The notes below the pieces were generated by a model. It searched no databases. It worked only from the letters and a program-made list of their open reading frames with translations, and was not told the origin of the DNA. Made by a program: the position numbers and the translations under genes. Source: Planctomycetaceae bacterium (GTDB taxonomy: Bacteria > Planctomycetota > Planctomycetia > Pirellulales > Thermoguttaceae). From it: DNA of 27,664 nt. The stretch lies in NCBI GenBank assembly GCA_004556055.1, contig SFIW01000031.1, forward strand, positions 1 through 27,664, read 5' to 3'. This document shows positions 15,327 through 22,278 of the stretch, piece by piece (within the stretch, counting starts at the first letter, position 1; each line of letters starts with the position of its first letter).

Positions 15327-15373
15327 AAAAAAAAGACGAGCCGGGCGCGAGGTCAAAGTCGCGCAAGCTCGTC
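15327..15373 (-). terminator. Strong Rho-independent terminator of the cdsA-GNAT unit
   Basis: On the minus strand GACGAGC (15373-15367) pairs with GCTCGTC (15341-15335), with an inner GCGCGA/TCGCGC stem, followed by eight T (15334-15327). It lies 22 bases after the GNAT stop. Confidence 0.9.
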
Positions 15374-15395
15374 TGGAAAAGGCGACTGCGGCGCG

Positions 15396-16331
15396 TCACG
15401 CGCTCTCGGGCATGAAGGAGGGTACGACGACGCCCTTATACGCGGGTACTTCCCCTAAAGACTGCGCGATATGCGTTTCGATATTCTTGGCGCCGAGGCG
15501 ATACATCGCTTCGCGCAGCTCGACGCGCTCGCCGGGAACAAGAAGGACGGGAGACCATTCGCCACGATAGCGATTGAGTTCGCGTCGCACGAGGACTTCG
15601 GCGACGGCGTCGTTTCGCGCGACTCCCGGACCGATCATCTTGCTGCCTGGATCGTTGACGGACGCCATGACGCCGAGGATCGAGCCCGTCGCGTTCTCTT
15701 CAAGGACGCTCACGCCCCAGATTCCGTCGGCGTTGTCGATGAAGAAGCGGTAGTCTTTCGCGCGATCGACGCCGAGCGCGTCCATCTCAAGTTCGACAAT
15801 CTTGGGGACGTCGTCGCTCGTCGCGTCGCGAAGCGTCGTCCCTTCGGGAACCGTGATTTCGACGCCTTCCGCTGGGGACGGTAGGAGCATGTCTTGATAG
15901 AAGACTCGAGGGACGAATCCAAGTCGGTTGTAGAGGGAGAATGAGTCGAGATTCATCGCGGAGGAGACGAGGCGGAGCGTCTGATTGCGGCGCTGCGCGA
16001 CGTCGACGATATACGCGAGGAGTTTTGTGGCGATCCCCTGTCCGAAATAGTCGGGGGAGACGTTCATGATTCCAAGGGAGACGTGGGTCGGGCGCGGGTG
16101 GAAGAAGCAGGAACCGGCGATTCTTCCGGTCTCAAGATCCTCGGCGACGACGCAACAATTGGGATCGAGCGCGTCGTAAACTCGCGTGAAGATCGACGCC
16201 GCCTCGACGGACGGAACGCATTCTTCGACGCCCATATGCTCGCGATACCAAACGTTCAGCGAATCGCGAATGAGCGCGGCGACGGCGGCGTTGTCCGTCG
16301 ATTCCTTGAGACGCACGATCGTTTTAGCCAT
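15396..16331 (-). CDS. Tandem-domain GNAT N-acetyltransferase
   Basis: This 311-residue protein has two GNAT-like folds. The first (about 5-155) has the acetyl-CoA loop in SPDYFGQGIATKLLAYIVD and the closing motif SFSLYNRLGFVPR typical of the family. The second (about 165-300) starts with TLRDATSDDVPKIVELE and is much less clear at its acetyl-CoA loop, so it may be degenerate and structural. The acceptor is unknown. GAGGAG stands 8 bases ahead of the ATG at 16331. It follows cdsA by 52 bases with no terminator between, so both are probably co-transcribed. Confidence 0.8.
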   Translation of the reverse strand: MAKTIVRLKESTDNAAVAALIRDSLNVWYREHMGVEECVPSVEAASIFTRVYDALDPNCCVVAEDLETGRIAGSCFFHPRPTHVSLGIMNVSPDYFGQGIATKLLAYIVDVAQRRNQTLRLVSSAMNLDSFSLYNRLGFVPRVFYQDMLLPSPAEGVEITVPEGTTLRDATSDDVPKIVELEMDALGVDRAKDYRFFIDNADGIWGVSVLEENATGSILGVMASVNDPGSKMIGPGVARNDAVAEVLVRRELNRYRGEWSPVLLVPGERVELREAMYRLGAKNIETHIAQSLGEVPAYKGVVVPSFMPESA

Positions 16332-16383
16332 GGAATACTCTCCTCATGCTACGGTGAAAAAATGATTGACGAACGATTTACGA

Positions 16384-17376
16384 CTACATTTTAATAATAT
16401 GAAACGCCCAAAGCCCCAGCGCGACGGGAGCCGCCAGGAGGAGGGAGTCGAAAATATCCAAGAAGCCCCCGAAGCCAGGAACGTTAAGACCGGAGTCTTT
16501 GCGCATCACGTCGCGCTTAATGAGCGACTCCGCCAAATCCCCCACCGCGCCGACAAATCCGACGACGACTCCATAAATTATAATTCCGATCCAAGTCGTC
16601 TCAGAAGGCCTTCCCGTGGCGAGAGGAAAGAGGAACTGCGTCGAAAGCCACGCCGCCAAGACGGAAAACGCAAGCCCGCCGATTCCGCCTTCGATCGTCT
16701 TACCGGGGCTCAAATATGGCGCCATCTTATGCCGTCCGAAGAGACGCCCGACCGTATACGCGCCGATATCGCACATCTTCGTCACAAAGACCATCGAGAT
16801 CACCGCCATGAGCCCGTACGAGACGCGAAGGAGCGCCATAAACGCCCCCAACATCCCTATATAGACGATCGCAAAGACGGCGCCTCCAAGATTGATCAAA
16901 CTCCCGCCAGGCTGACGATACCGGAACATCTCGCCAACAAACGCGATCAACACCCCCGCGGCTATCGCCAGAAGGACGTGAAAGCACCCGTACGTCGCGA
17001 CGCGCCATTCCTCGGTCGTATCGTACGCCTGAGCGACGACTTCGCCGATCTTATTCCCGGCAAGATCGGATATCTCGACGCGACGCGCCGACTCCGCCGT
17101 CGCGAGTTCAAGGCGACCAAGATGCGGCGTCGAGATCGCGCTCGATATCCAAGACAGCAGAATCGTGCCGATGACGCCCACGTAAACCGTCGATCGACGC
17201 GGAAAGACCCCGCCCGCGTTAAGCAGACGCAAAATCTCCCGGCAAAGAAAGAAAGAACAGACAAGAAAGAAGGGCATGAGCGCTACGCCCGGAAAGGGCG
17301 CGATCGCGTCGACCCAACAGATAAAGGCGACAAATAGTACTAAAGGCGCGCCTATCAACAATCGCCATCGCAACAT
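16384..17376 (-). CDS. cdsA: Phosphatidate cytidylyltransferase
   Basis: CdsA makes CDP-diacylglycerol from phosphatidate and CTP, the branch point of phospholipid synthesis, in the cytoplasmic membrane. The start at 17376 (MLRWRLLIGAPL) is an ATG with GGGGGA upstream; a TTG 42 bases earlier is open but unlikely. The 330-residue protein has several membrane segments and the C-terminal CDS signature in AESLIKRDVMRKDSGLNVPG then FGGFLDIFDS. Compared with the consensus (PxHGGxxDRxD), His is Phe and Arg is Ile; the core KR, KD and Asp residues are kept. An extra polar loop at about residues 80-125 lies between the early helices. Diverges from the DUF4912 gene. Confidence 0.9.
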   Translation of the reverse strand: MLRWRLLIGAPLVLFVAFICWVDAIAPFPGVALMPFFLVCSFFLCREILRLLNAGGVFPRRSTVYVGVIGTILLSWISSAISTPHLGRLELATAESARRVEISDLAGNKIGEVVAQAYDTTEEWRVATYGCFHVLLAIAAGVLIAFVGEMFRYRQPGGSLINLGGAVFAIVYIGMLGAFMALLRVSYGLMAVISMVFVTKMCDIGAYTVGRLFGRHKMAPYLSPGKTIEGGIGGLAFSVLAAWLSTQFLFPLATGRPSETTWIGIIIYGVVVGFVGAVGDLAESLIKRDVMRKDSGLNVPGFGGFLDIFDSLLLAAPVALGLWAFHIIKM

Positions 17377-17599
17377 AACAGTTTCCCCCGACGCTAACGG
17401 TGTAACCGAGCGCTCCAAAGCGTCGTATGAAGCGCGCTCTTCGTCCCTTTCACCCTTTAAATTATAGAGACGGGGACGTGAAAATCTACATATTTTCGCT
17501 TTTTTCTTTTGTATTCAAAAAAGGAATCGATCAAAAGTGAGAAAAGGGGATTTAAAAGCGCTAAACTGTTAAAACTAGGAAGAATAGAAAAAATAACGG
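17377..17599. other. AT-rich divergent intergenic region (cdsA / DUF4912)
   Basis: No gene is supported. A minus-strand TATAAT (17466-17461) could serve cdsA, about 85 bases from its ATG, but no matching -35 box was found. The section 17460-17600 is distinctly AT-rich. Confidence 0.5.
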
Positions 17600-17642
17600 T
17601 TGTAAATTATGCGTTTTTCTGTTATAATATACGGAACGCATA
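17600..17642 (+). promoter_or_regulatory. Promoter of the DUF4912 gene with a dyad centred on the -10 box
   Basis: TTGTAA (17600-17605), a 17-base spacer and a perfect TATAAT (17623-17628) make the best promoter in the window. Perfect 8-base inverted arms, TATGCGTT (17608-17615) and AACGCATA (17635-17642), flank the -10 box symmetrically, as expected for a repressor operator. A leader of about 100 bases follows. Confidence 0.75.
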
Positions 17643-17737
17643 TTATTGCTTAGCGGCGCGTCATACGCATTTTGCCTCTAGTTCCAGAAAGATAGAAGAA
17701 GGGCGCGGAGATGGCGCGCGCAAGCGGAGGACTACAA

Positions 17738-19537
17738 ATGACACAATCCGAATCTCTCGACAAAATGAAGTTAAAGGAGCTCGTCGCGCTAGCCGAATCG
17801 ATGCATCTTACCCATTTAGCCGGAAAGAACAAAGCGCAGCTACGCGAATATATTCTCCAGAATCAGCGCGCCGAGGGATCGGAGCAGAAGACGGAATCGT
17901 TGGAGTCGACGGAGCCGCCGACAAAGAGACGGAGTCGCCGCGCGAAGGCTACGAAAGTCGTCGAAACGCCTGACGTAGAGTCGTCCCAGCCCGAGGTCGC
18001 GACCGCGCCAACTCTCGTCGAAGAGACGTCCGCCCCTAAGAAACGCGGGCGACGTTCCAGGAAAGTCAAAGTCGCTGAACCGTCTGTCGTCGAAGAGACC
18101 GCGGCTGAAACGCCGGTCGCTGAACCGTCTGCCGTCGAAGAGACAGCGGCTGAAGCGTCGATCGCTGAACCGTCTGCCGTCAAAGAGACCGCAGAGCCTC
18201 AAGTCGCGAAAACCTCAGTCAAACCGAAGCGCAAATACACTCGACGTCGCAAAACGCAAGACGCGAGCATTGAAGCGACCGTCCAAGAGCCTACGCTCGT
18301 CGCGCCCGAGCCTGCGCCCCCCAAACCGGCGCAAGAAGAAGACGCGCCAGTCGTCAAGAAACGTCGTCGCTACACTCGACGCAAGACCGCGCAACCAGAC
18401 TCCGCTCCAAGCTTACTTGACGCCTTCGCCGTGCCAGTCGAAACGCAAGCCCCCGACGCAGCTTCAGAACCAGTCGAAACGAAGGCCTCCGACGCAACTT
18501 CAGAGCCCGTCGAAACGAAGGCCTCCGACGCGACTCCTGCTCCCGTCGAAGAATCGGCGTCGCCTAAGCGTCGTCGCCGAGCGCGCGCCGCGAAGCCCGT
18601 CGTGGAAGGCGCTCCGAAGTTGTCGCGGCGTTCGCGCAAAGTCGACGTCGCGTCGAAGGACGACTCCGCGCTCCAACCCGCGCCCGTCGGCAAAGACGCG
18701 CGACGTAAGCTCGCGAAGGACGATCGCAACGCCAACGCGTCGCAAGAAGTAGAAGAATATCTGCGCCTGAGCGTTTGCGGTCCATTTTGGCTCTTGGCGC
18801 AGTGGAAATTGGCGGAAAAGAGCATAAGCCGCGTTCGGGCGGCGATGGGGCGGCGATGGCACACGTCGACGCCTCAAGCGCGCGTCTTCCGCGTTGATCG
18901 CGATCCTCTCGTCTCCGTCTTCCGACGCGTTCACGTCTCGAGCGTTCCGATCGTTCCGGACGTCGAATGTTGGTATCTACCCGTCGAAGATCCGCCGAGC
19001 GCCTTCATGATCGAGCTCGGCTACGAAGCGCGCGACGGCGAATTCTTCACCGTCTCATCGAGCAATATCGTCGACACTCCCCCGCGCTTCATGCAGGAAT
19101 ATCAAGGGGCCCCCTTCTTTTACGCGGGAAACGCGTTCGATCGCACGCTTCAACAGAGCAACTTCGCAGGACGTCGCGGCGGGCTTGTTTTCGGGTCGGA
19201 CGAAGAGCTCGCGGGCGCGTTCGTCGACGGTTCCACTTTCTCCCGCCTCATGGGAGAGCCCGCGTTCCCGGAGCCTAAAGAGCTGCGCGTGTCGGTCGAA
19301 GCGGAAGTCGTCATCAAGGGACGCGTCAGCGAAGGCGCGACCGTTACGGTGCGCGACGAACCCACTCCCGTGAACGACGCGGGTGAATTCGCGATTCGCG
19401 CGCCCCTACCCGAACGTCGGCACCTCTTCCCCGTCGTCGCGACGAATCTCGAAACGCTTGAGACGCAGACGATCGTCGTCTCCATCGAGCGTAACACGAA
19501 GGTTCTCGACCGTGTGTTTCGAGGCGAAGAGGAATAA
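17738..19537 (+). CDS. SAP-like / DUF4912 protein with low-complexity linker
   Basis: The ATG at 17738 is preferred over one 27 bases upstream because GGAGG stands at the right distance. The 599-residue protein opens with a short SAP/Rho-N-like helix pair (about 10-42, LKELVALAESMHLTHLAGKN), a nucleic-acid binding motif. Next comes a linker of about 290 residues rich in Ala, Glu, Pro and basic clusters such as KRRRRARAAK, KKRRRYTRR and KRKYTRRRK. A DUF4912 domain follows (from about 340, with RLSVCGPFWLLAQWKLAEKS and CWYLPVEDPPSAFMIELGY). A final beta-rich segment is at about 515-595. No enzyme motif. A nucleoid- or RNA-associated role is inferred only from the SAP and basic linkers. ribF follows after 62 bases. 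Confidence 0.8.
   Translation: MTQSESLDKMKLKELVALAESMHLTHLAGKNKAQLREYILQNQRAEGSEQKTESLESTEPPTKRRSRRAKATKVVETPDVESSQPEVATAPTLVEETSAPKKRGRRSRKVKVAEPSVVEETAAETPVAEPSAVEETAAEASIAEPSAVKETAEPQVAKTSVKPKRKYTRRRKTQDASIEATVQEPTLVAPEPAPPKPAQEEDAPVVKKRRRYTRRKTAQPDSAPSLLDAFAVPVETQAPDAASEPVETKASDATSEPVETKASDATPAPVEESASPKRRRRARAAKPVVEGAPKLSRRSRKVDVASKDDSALQPAPVGKDARRKLAKDDRNANASQEVEEYLRLSVCGPFWLLAQWKLAEKSISRVRAAMGRRWHTSTPQARVFRVDRDPLVSVFRRVHVSSVPIVPDVECWYLPVEDPPSAFMIELGYEARDGEFFTVSSSNIVDTPPRFMQEYQGAPFFYAGNAFDRTLQQSNFAGRRGGLVFGSDEELAGAFVDGSTFSRLMGEPAFPEPKELRVSVEAEVVIKGRVSEGATVTVRDEPTPVNDAGEFAIRAPLPERRHLFPVVATNLETLETQTIVVSIERNTKVLDRVFRGEEE
18071..18193 (+). repeat. 45-bp in-frame repeats in the DUF4912 linker
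   Basis: About 2.7 copies of a 15-codon unit beginning GTCGCTGAACCGTCTG start at 18071, 18116 and 18161, encoding AEPSAVEETAAE-like sequence. A few substitutions separate the copies. Confidence 0.85.
18425..18555 (+). repeat. 36-bp in-frame repeats in the DUF4912 linker
   Basis: A 12-codon unit (SEPVETKASDAT type) occurs about three and a half times, starting near 18425, 18461, 18497 and 18533. The two middle copies are the most alike. Confidence 0.85.
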
Positions 19538-19599
19538 CGGCGCGGGGCGCGGCGCCAGATTTCGCGCTTGTTCTTGGGAGACCTTGGCGGTCTGGAGTT

Positions 19600-20523
19600 A
19601 TGGAAATAATCGACGATATTGACGCGTTCCCTCGCTCGTTGAGGGGATGCGTTCTCACTCTTGGCAAATACGACGGTGTTCATCTCGGGCATCAGGAGAC
19701 GCTTCGGCGCGCGCGCGACGCCGCGCAAAGGCGCGAGGCGTCTCTCGTCGTTTTCACGTTCACGCCTTCCCCTGCGCAGATTTTGTCGCCGGAGAAGGCG
19801 TCTCCGCCGCTCGTTGACGAACCGACGAAGCGCGCGCTCCTCGCCGCCGCAGGAGTCGACGCGCTCGTCAACTTTCCGACGACGCGCGAATTCCTCAACC
19901 TCTCGGCGGAAGCTTTCTTTGACGAAATAGTGTCGGCGCGTCTGGGCGCTGTTCAGATGGTCGAGGGCGCCGATTTTTCGTTAGGACGCGGTCGCGAGGT
20001 CGCGGGACCGACGCTCGACGCATTGGCGAAGCGTTTCGGGGTTCTTATCGAACGCGTCGCGCCCACGACGCTCGACGGAACGATCGTCTCGAGCAGCGCG
20101 ATTCGCATGGCGCTGCGTCGCGGAGACGTGCGCTTCGCGTCGCGTCTTCTGGGACGTCCTTACCGCGCGGCGGGTCGCGTCGCGCACGGTGACGGGAAGG
20201 CGCGCGCGTTAGGATTTCCGACGGCGAATATCGTTCCCCCGGCGATCTTTCTCCCCGCGCCTGGCGAGTACGCGGTTTACGCGACGACGGAGGACGGGAA
20301 GAAATACAAAGCCGCCGCGCATTACGGGGGGAGCCCGTCGCTGGGGATAGAAACGTCGAAGTTGGAGGCGCACCTGCTCGACTTCGAGGGAGATCTTTAC
20401 GGAACGCGATTGGAGTTAGAATTTTGGAGCCGTCTTCGCGAGACGCGTAGCTTCGCGTCGCTATCGGAACTTCGAGCGCAGCTTGCGCAAGACGCGGCGC
20501 GCGTTGCGGCGGAGTTGGACTGA
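19600..20523 (+). CDS. ribF: Bifunctional riboflavin kinase / FAD synthetase
   Basis: RibF phosphorylates riboflavin to FMN and adenylylates FMN to FAD. The 307-residue length is typical. The N-terminal FAD synthetase half has TLGKYDGVHLGHQETL (canonical Phe replaced by Tyr) and VSSSAIRMALRRGDV. The C-terminal kinase half has GRPYRAAGRVAHGDG followed by ARALGFPTANI, and EAHLLDFEGDLYGTRLELEF. Both halves look intact. GGAG lies very close to the ATG at 19600. It follows the DUF4912 gene by 62 bases without a terminator between, so it is probably co-transcribed; a strong terminator follows. Confidence 0.95.
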   Translation: MEIIDDIDAFPRSLRGCVLTLGKYDGVHLGHQETLRRARDAAQRREASLVVFTFTPSPAQILSPEKASPPLVDEPTKRALLAAAGVDALVNFPTTREFLNLSAEAFFDEIVSARLGAVQMVEGADFSLGRGREVAGPTLDALAKRFGVLIERVAPTTLDGTIVSSSAIRMALRRGDVRFASRLLGRPYRAAGRVAHGDGKARALGFPTANIVPPAIFLPAPGEYAVYATTEDGKKYKAAAHYGGSPSLGIETSKLEAHLLDFEGDLYGTRLELEFWSRLRETRSFASLSELRAQLAQDAARVAAELD

Positions 20524-20528
20524 GAGAT

Positions 20529-20566
20529 AAAAAAGGACGCGACCCGGATGAGTCGCGTCCTTTTTT
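20529..20566. terminator. Bidirectional terminator between ribF and the first ribbon-helix-helix gene
   Basis: AAAAAAGGACGCGAC (20529-20543) and GTCGCGTCCTTTTTT (20552-20566) are perfect inverted repeats with an 8-base loop, giving a T tract on both strands. It serves the convergent ribF and the minus-strand gene ending at 20588. Confidence 0.92.
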
Positions 20567-20587
20567 GAGTCGCCCAACGAAGGTTGA

Positions 20588-20869
20588 CTACGAGGCTTTT
20601 CGTTCTTTCAAAAGCGCGTCGATTTCTTTAAGCGTTTCCTTCATATGCTGATATTTGTCGTCGGCGGCGACTTCGGCCACCTGCGCTTTGACGATCTTCG
20701 CGACGGCGCTAGAACGATTCATCCCCCACTCTTGAGCGCGTTGATCGATAGCGTTCAAGAGCGCGGTGGAAATCGTAAAGGAAACTTTTTCATAACTATC
20801 TTGCCGACGCGGGCGGCCCGTCCTTCGCTCATTTGGCACGATGCGAAGCGTTTCGGCGGCGTTAGACAT
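20588..20869 (-). CDS. Ribbon-helix-helix DNA-binding protein (copy 1)
   Basis: This 93-residue protein has a basic GRPRR motif (18-22) that looks like an AT-hook core. After it comes a ribbon-helix-helix domain: strand KVSFTIS, helix ALLNAIDQRAQEWG, and turn MNRSSAVAKIVKAQVAEV. The remaining 25 residues are a charged helix. Such proteins usually bind DNA as dimers and regulate transcription, often as antitoxins. It is a paralogue of the protein encoded at 20953-21228, sharing GRPRR and the xEWGxNRSxAVxxI core. AGAGGGA precedes the ATG. No toxin-like reading frame adjoins it. Confidence 0.8.
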   Translation of the reverse strand: MSNAAETLRIVPNERRTGRPRRQDSYEKVSFTISTALLNAIDQRAQEWGMNRSSAVAKIVKAQVAEVAADDKYQHMKETLKEIDALLKERKAS

Positions 20870-20952
20870 TGCGATCCCTCTTCTTAAAATATATTGCGTA
20901 GCGCGGAGAACGCGCCTTCCTTACGCGCGTCCCCTCCCTGTGGAAGACGGGC

Positions 20953-21228
20953 TCAAACATGTCTAGCGACGATTTCGCCGATACGTTTAAGCGCGTTTTC
21001 GAGCTCCAAGGGGCTATCGATTCTTCGGTTGTCAATCTCCGCAGTCAAGATACGCGAGACGGCTCCGGAGCGATTGACGCCCCATTCCTTCGCCAACTCG
21101 TCGATCTTTTGAATCAGATCGGAGGCGATCGTGACGGAAACGCACGTATAATCTTCCGCGCGTCGCGGTCGACCCGGCCTACGCTTCACTTGCTCGACTC
21201 TTTGCGGTTCGTCCGTTAAATTATTCAT
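20953..21228 (-). CDS. Ribbon-helix-helix DNA-binding protein (copy 2)
   Basis: This 91-residue paralogue of the 20588-20869 product has GRPRR at 19-23, strand CVSVTIA, helix SDLIQKIDELAKEWG, turn VNRSGAVSRIL and a different C-terminal helix. Identity between the copies is concentrated in the basic motif and the helix-turn-helix. GAGGA precedes the ATG at 21228. A GC-rich inverted repeat (GCGCGG/CCGCGC) sits in its leader and may be an operator. Copy 1 follows 83 bases downstream, so the pair may be one transcript with a second internal promoter. DNA-binding regulators; targets unknown. Confidence 0.8.
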   Translation of the reverse strand: MNNLTDEPQRVEQVKRRPGRPRRAEDYTCVSVTIASDLIQKIDELAKEWGVNRSGAVSRILTAEIDNRRIDSPLELENALKRIGEIVARHV

Positions 21229-21255
21229 AACGTCCTCGTAACAATTCTCTAATTC

Positions 21256-21321
21256 GCGCGGCCGTTCCGCGCGCCCAAGCGTTGTTGACTGGATGGTAAC
21301 GAATTTTTAAACCCGACGCAA
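21256..21321 (-). promoter_or_regulatory. Promoter and possible operator of the ribbon-helix-helix pair
   Basis: On the minus strand TTGCGT (21321-21316), a 17-base spacer and TACCAT (21298-21293) lie about 65 bases upstream of the ATG. Between them and the gene is an inverted repeat, GCGCGG (21256-21261) with CCGCGC (21267-21272), which may be an autoregulatory site. Confidence 0.4.
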
Positions 21322-21397
21322 CATGGAAAAAAGGAAATCGACAAAGATTCTCCAATTTTCCGACCTTTCTCCGACGACTCAACGCTCCCCGACTAAA

Positions 21398-22069
21398 CTA
21401 GATTTCGTCATACTCGTCGTCGGAGTATTCGTCTTTACCCGATGCGACAAGAATCGCTTTCTTGATCGTCTCCGCATGGTACTGAGTCAAGTAAACGAGA
21501 AGCATGAGGTGCTTATACAAGCAGAACAATGCAAGAATAATTGTGGCTAAAATGCCAACTTCAGAGTCAATATTCCATAAGGATAAAGAACAGAACGCCA
21601 AAAATGGGATAAACCATACGATATGGGAGATGGTCTTCTTAACCTGCTTAAGCGCCGTCCTTCCTTGACGCCTGTCTTCCTGTTTAAGTTGCTCTCTTCT
21701 TTCTTTTATATTAAGCTTGTTTTGAGCTAACTTTTGCCGATAGCGTAATTCCTGTTCCCTCAAAAGTTCTTCGCGACGTTGGCTTTTCTCCTGCTCTTTT
21801 AGCTCTCTTGCCGCTTCGCGTTCGCGCTCATCCTGCACCCTTGCCGCTTCGCGATCGCGCTCACCCTGGTCGAAGAGTTCGGCGACGCCTTTGATTTGGT
21901 CGCAACGAAACGTCTTTTCCTGCGCGGAGCCGTCGTCGGAAGTCTCCACGACGATTACGAGATCCGTTTTTTTGATCTTCGCGTCGTACGCCATCTTTTT
22001 GAGATTCTCTATCGAGATTTCATAGCGATTTCCGCCGAGTCCGGCCATGTACAGTTTGCGCTCCAACAT
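21398..22069 (-). CDS. Membrane protein with GYF-like domain and long coiled coil
   Basis: The ATG at 22069 has GGGAG 6 bases ahead; a TTG two codons upstream is less likely. The 223-residue product has an N-terminal region (about 5-65) resembling the GYF_2 type, with AGLGGNRYEISIENLKKMA, a TDLVIVVE strand and IKGVAELF. It is followed by a highly charged coiled coil at about 68-140 (Glu/Arg/Gln-rich). Two membrane segments follow (about 147-185, HIVWFIPFLAFCSLSL and ILATIILALFCLYKHLML), and an acidic end EYSDDEYDEI. The layout suggests a membrane-anchored scaffold with a cytoplasmic N-terminus. No enzyme motif. Function unknown. It is upstream of the two ribbon-helix-helix genes on the same strand but 169 bases away. 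Confidence 0.7.
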   Translation of the reverse strand: MLERKLYMAGLGGNRYEISIENLKKMAYDAKIKKTDLVIVVETSDDGSAQEKTFRCDQIKGVAELFDQGERDREAARVQDEREREAARELKEQEKSQRREELLREQELRYRQKLAQNKLNIKERREQLKQEDRRQGRTALKQVKKTISHIVWFIPFLAFCSLSLWNIDSEVGILATIILALFCLYKHLMLLVYLTQYHAETIKKAILVASGKDEYSDDEYDEI

Positions 22070-22123
22070 ATGCAACTCCCTTCAGAACAAGACTTTTAAA
22101 CGGTTAAGAAACGTTAATGCGGG

Positions 22124-22151
22124 ATTATACCCCCAAAGGAACGCAGTTCAA
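22124..22151 (-). promoter_or_regulatory. Promoter of the coiled-coil membrane protein gene
   Basis: Minus-strand TTGAAC (22151-22146), a 16-base spacer and a perfect TATAAT (22129-22124), about 55 bases upstream of the ATG at 22069. Confidence 0.65.
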
Positions 22152-22218
22152 GAGTAGATAAGACGCACTTCGTTCCATCTAGTAAAAATTTTTTATTTTT
22201 TCAAAATATTTTTGGGAA

Positions 22219-22250
22219 TAAAAAAACGGGGTCGTTCTTCACGATCCCGT
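22219..22250 (-). terminator. Rho-independent terminator of the S1 gene
   Basis: On the minus strand ACGGGATCGT pairs with ACGACCCCGT (one A-C mismatch) around a 5-base loop, followed by TTTTTT-ATT. It lies 29 bases after the S1 stop. Confidence 0.75.
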
Positions 22251-22278
22251 TTCGTGCGTTTTGTCGGCGCGTATCGAC

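Noticed and set aside
15274..15399. Longer N-terminus for the radical SAM protein
   Set aside because: Contains a strong terminator on the same strand, and residues before MSELPF do not fit the family.
17377..17418. TTG start 42 bases upstream for cdsA
   Set aside because: The ATG at 17376 starts directly at the first membrane segment with a purine-rich site upstream; the extension adds a polar leader not expected for CdsA.
20588..21228. Toxin-antitoxin module
   Set aside because: Both ribbon-helix-helix genes look like antitoxin-type regulators, but no toxin-sized reading frame adjoins either, so a toxin-antitoxin call is not supported.
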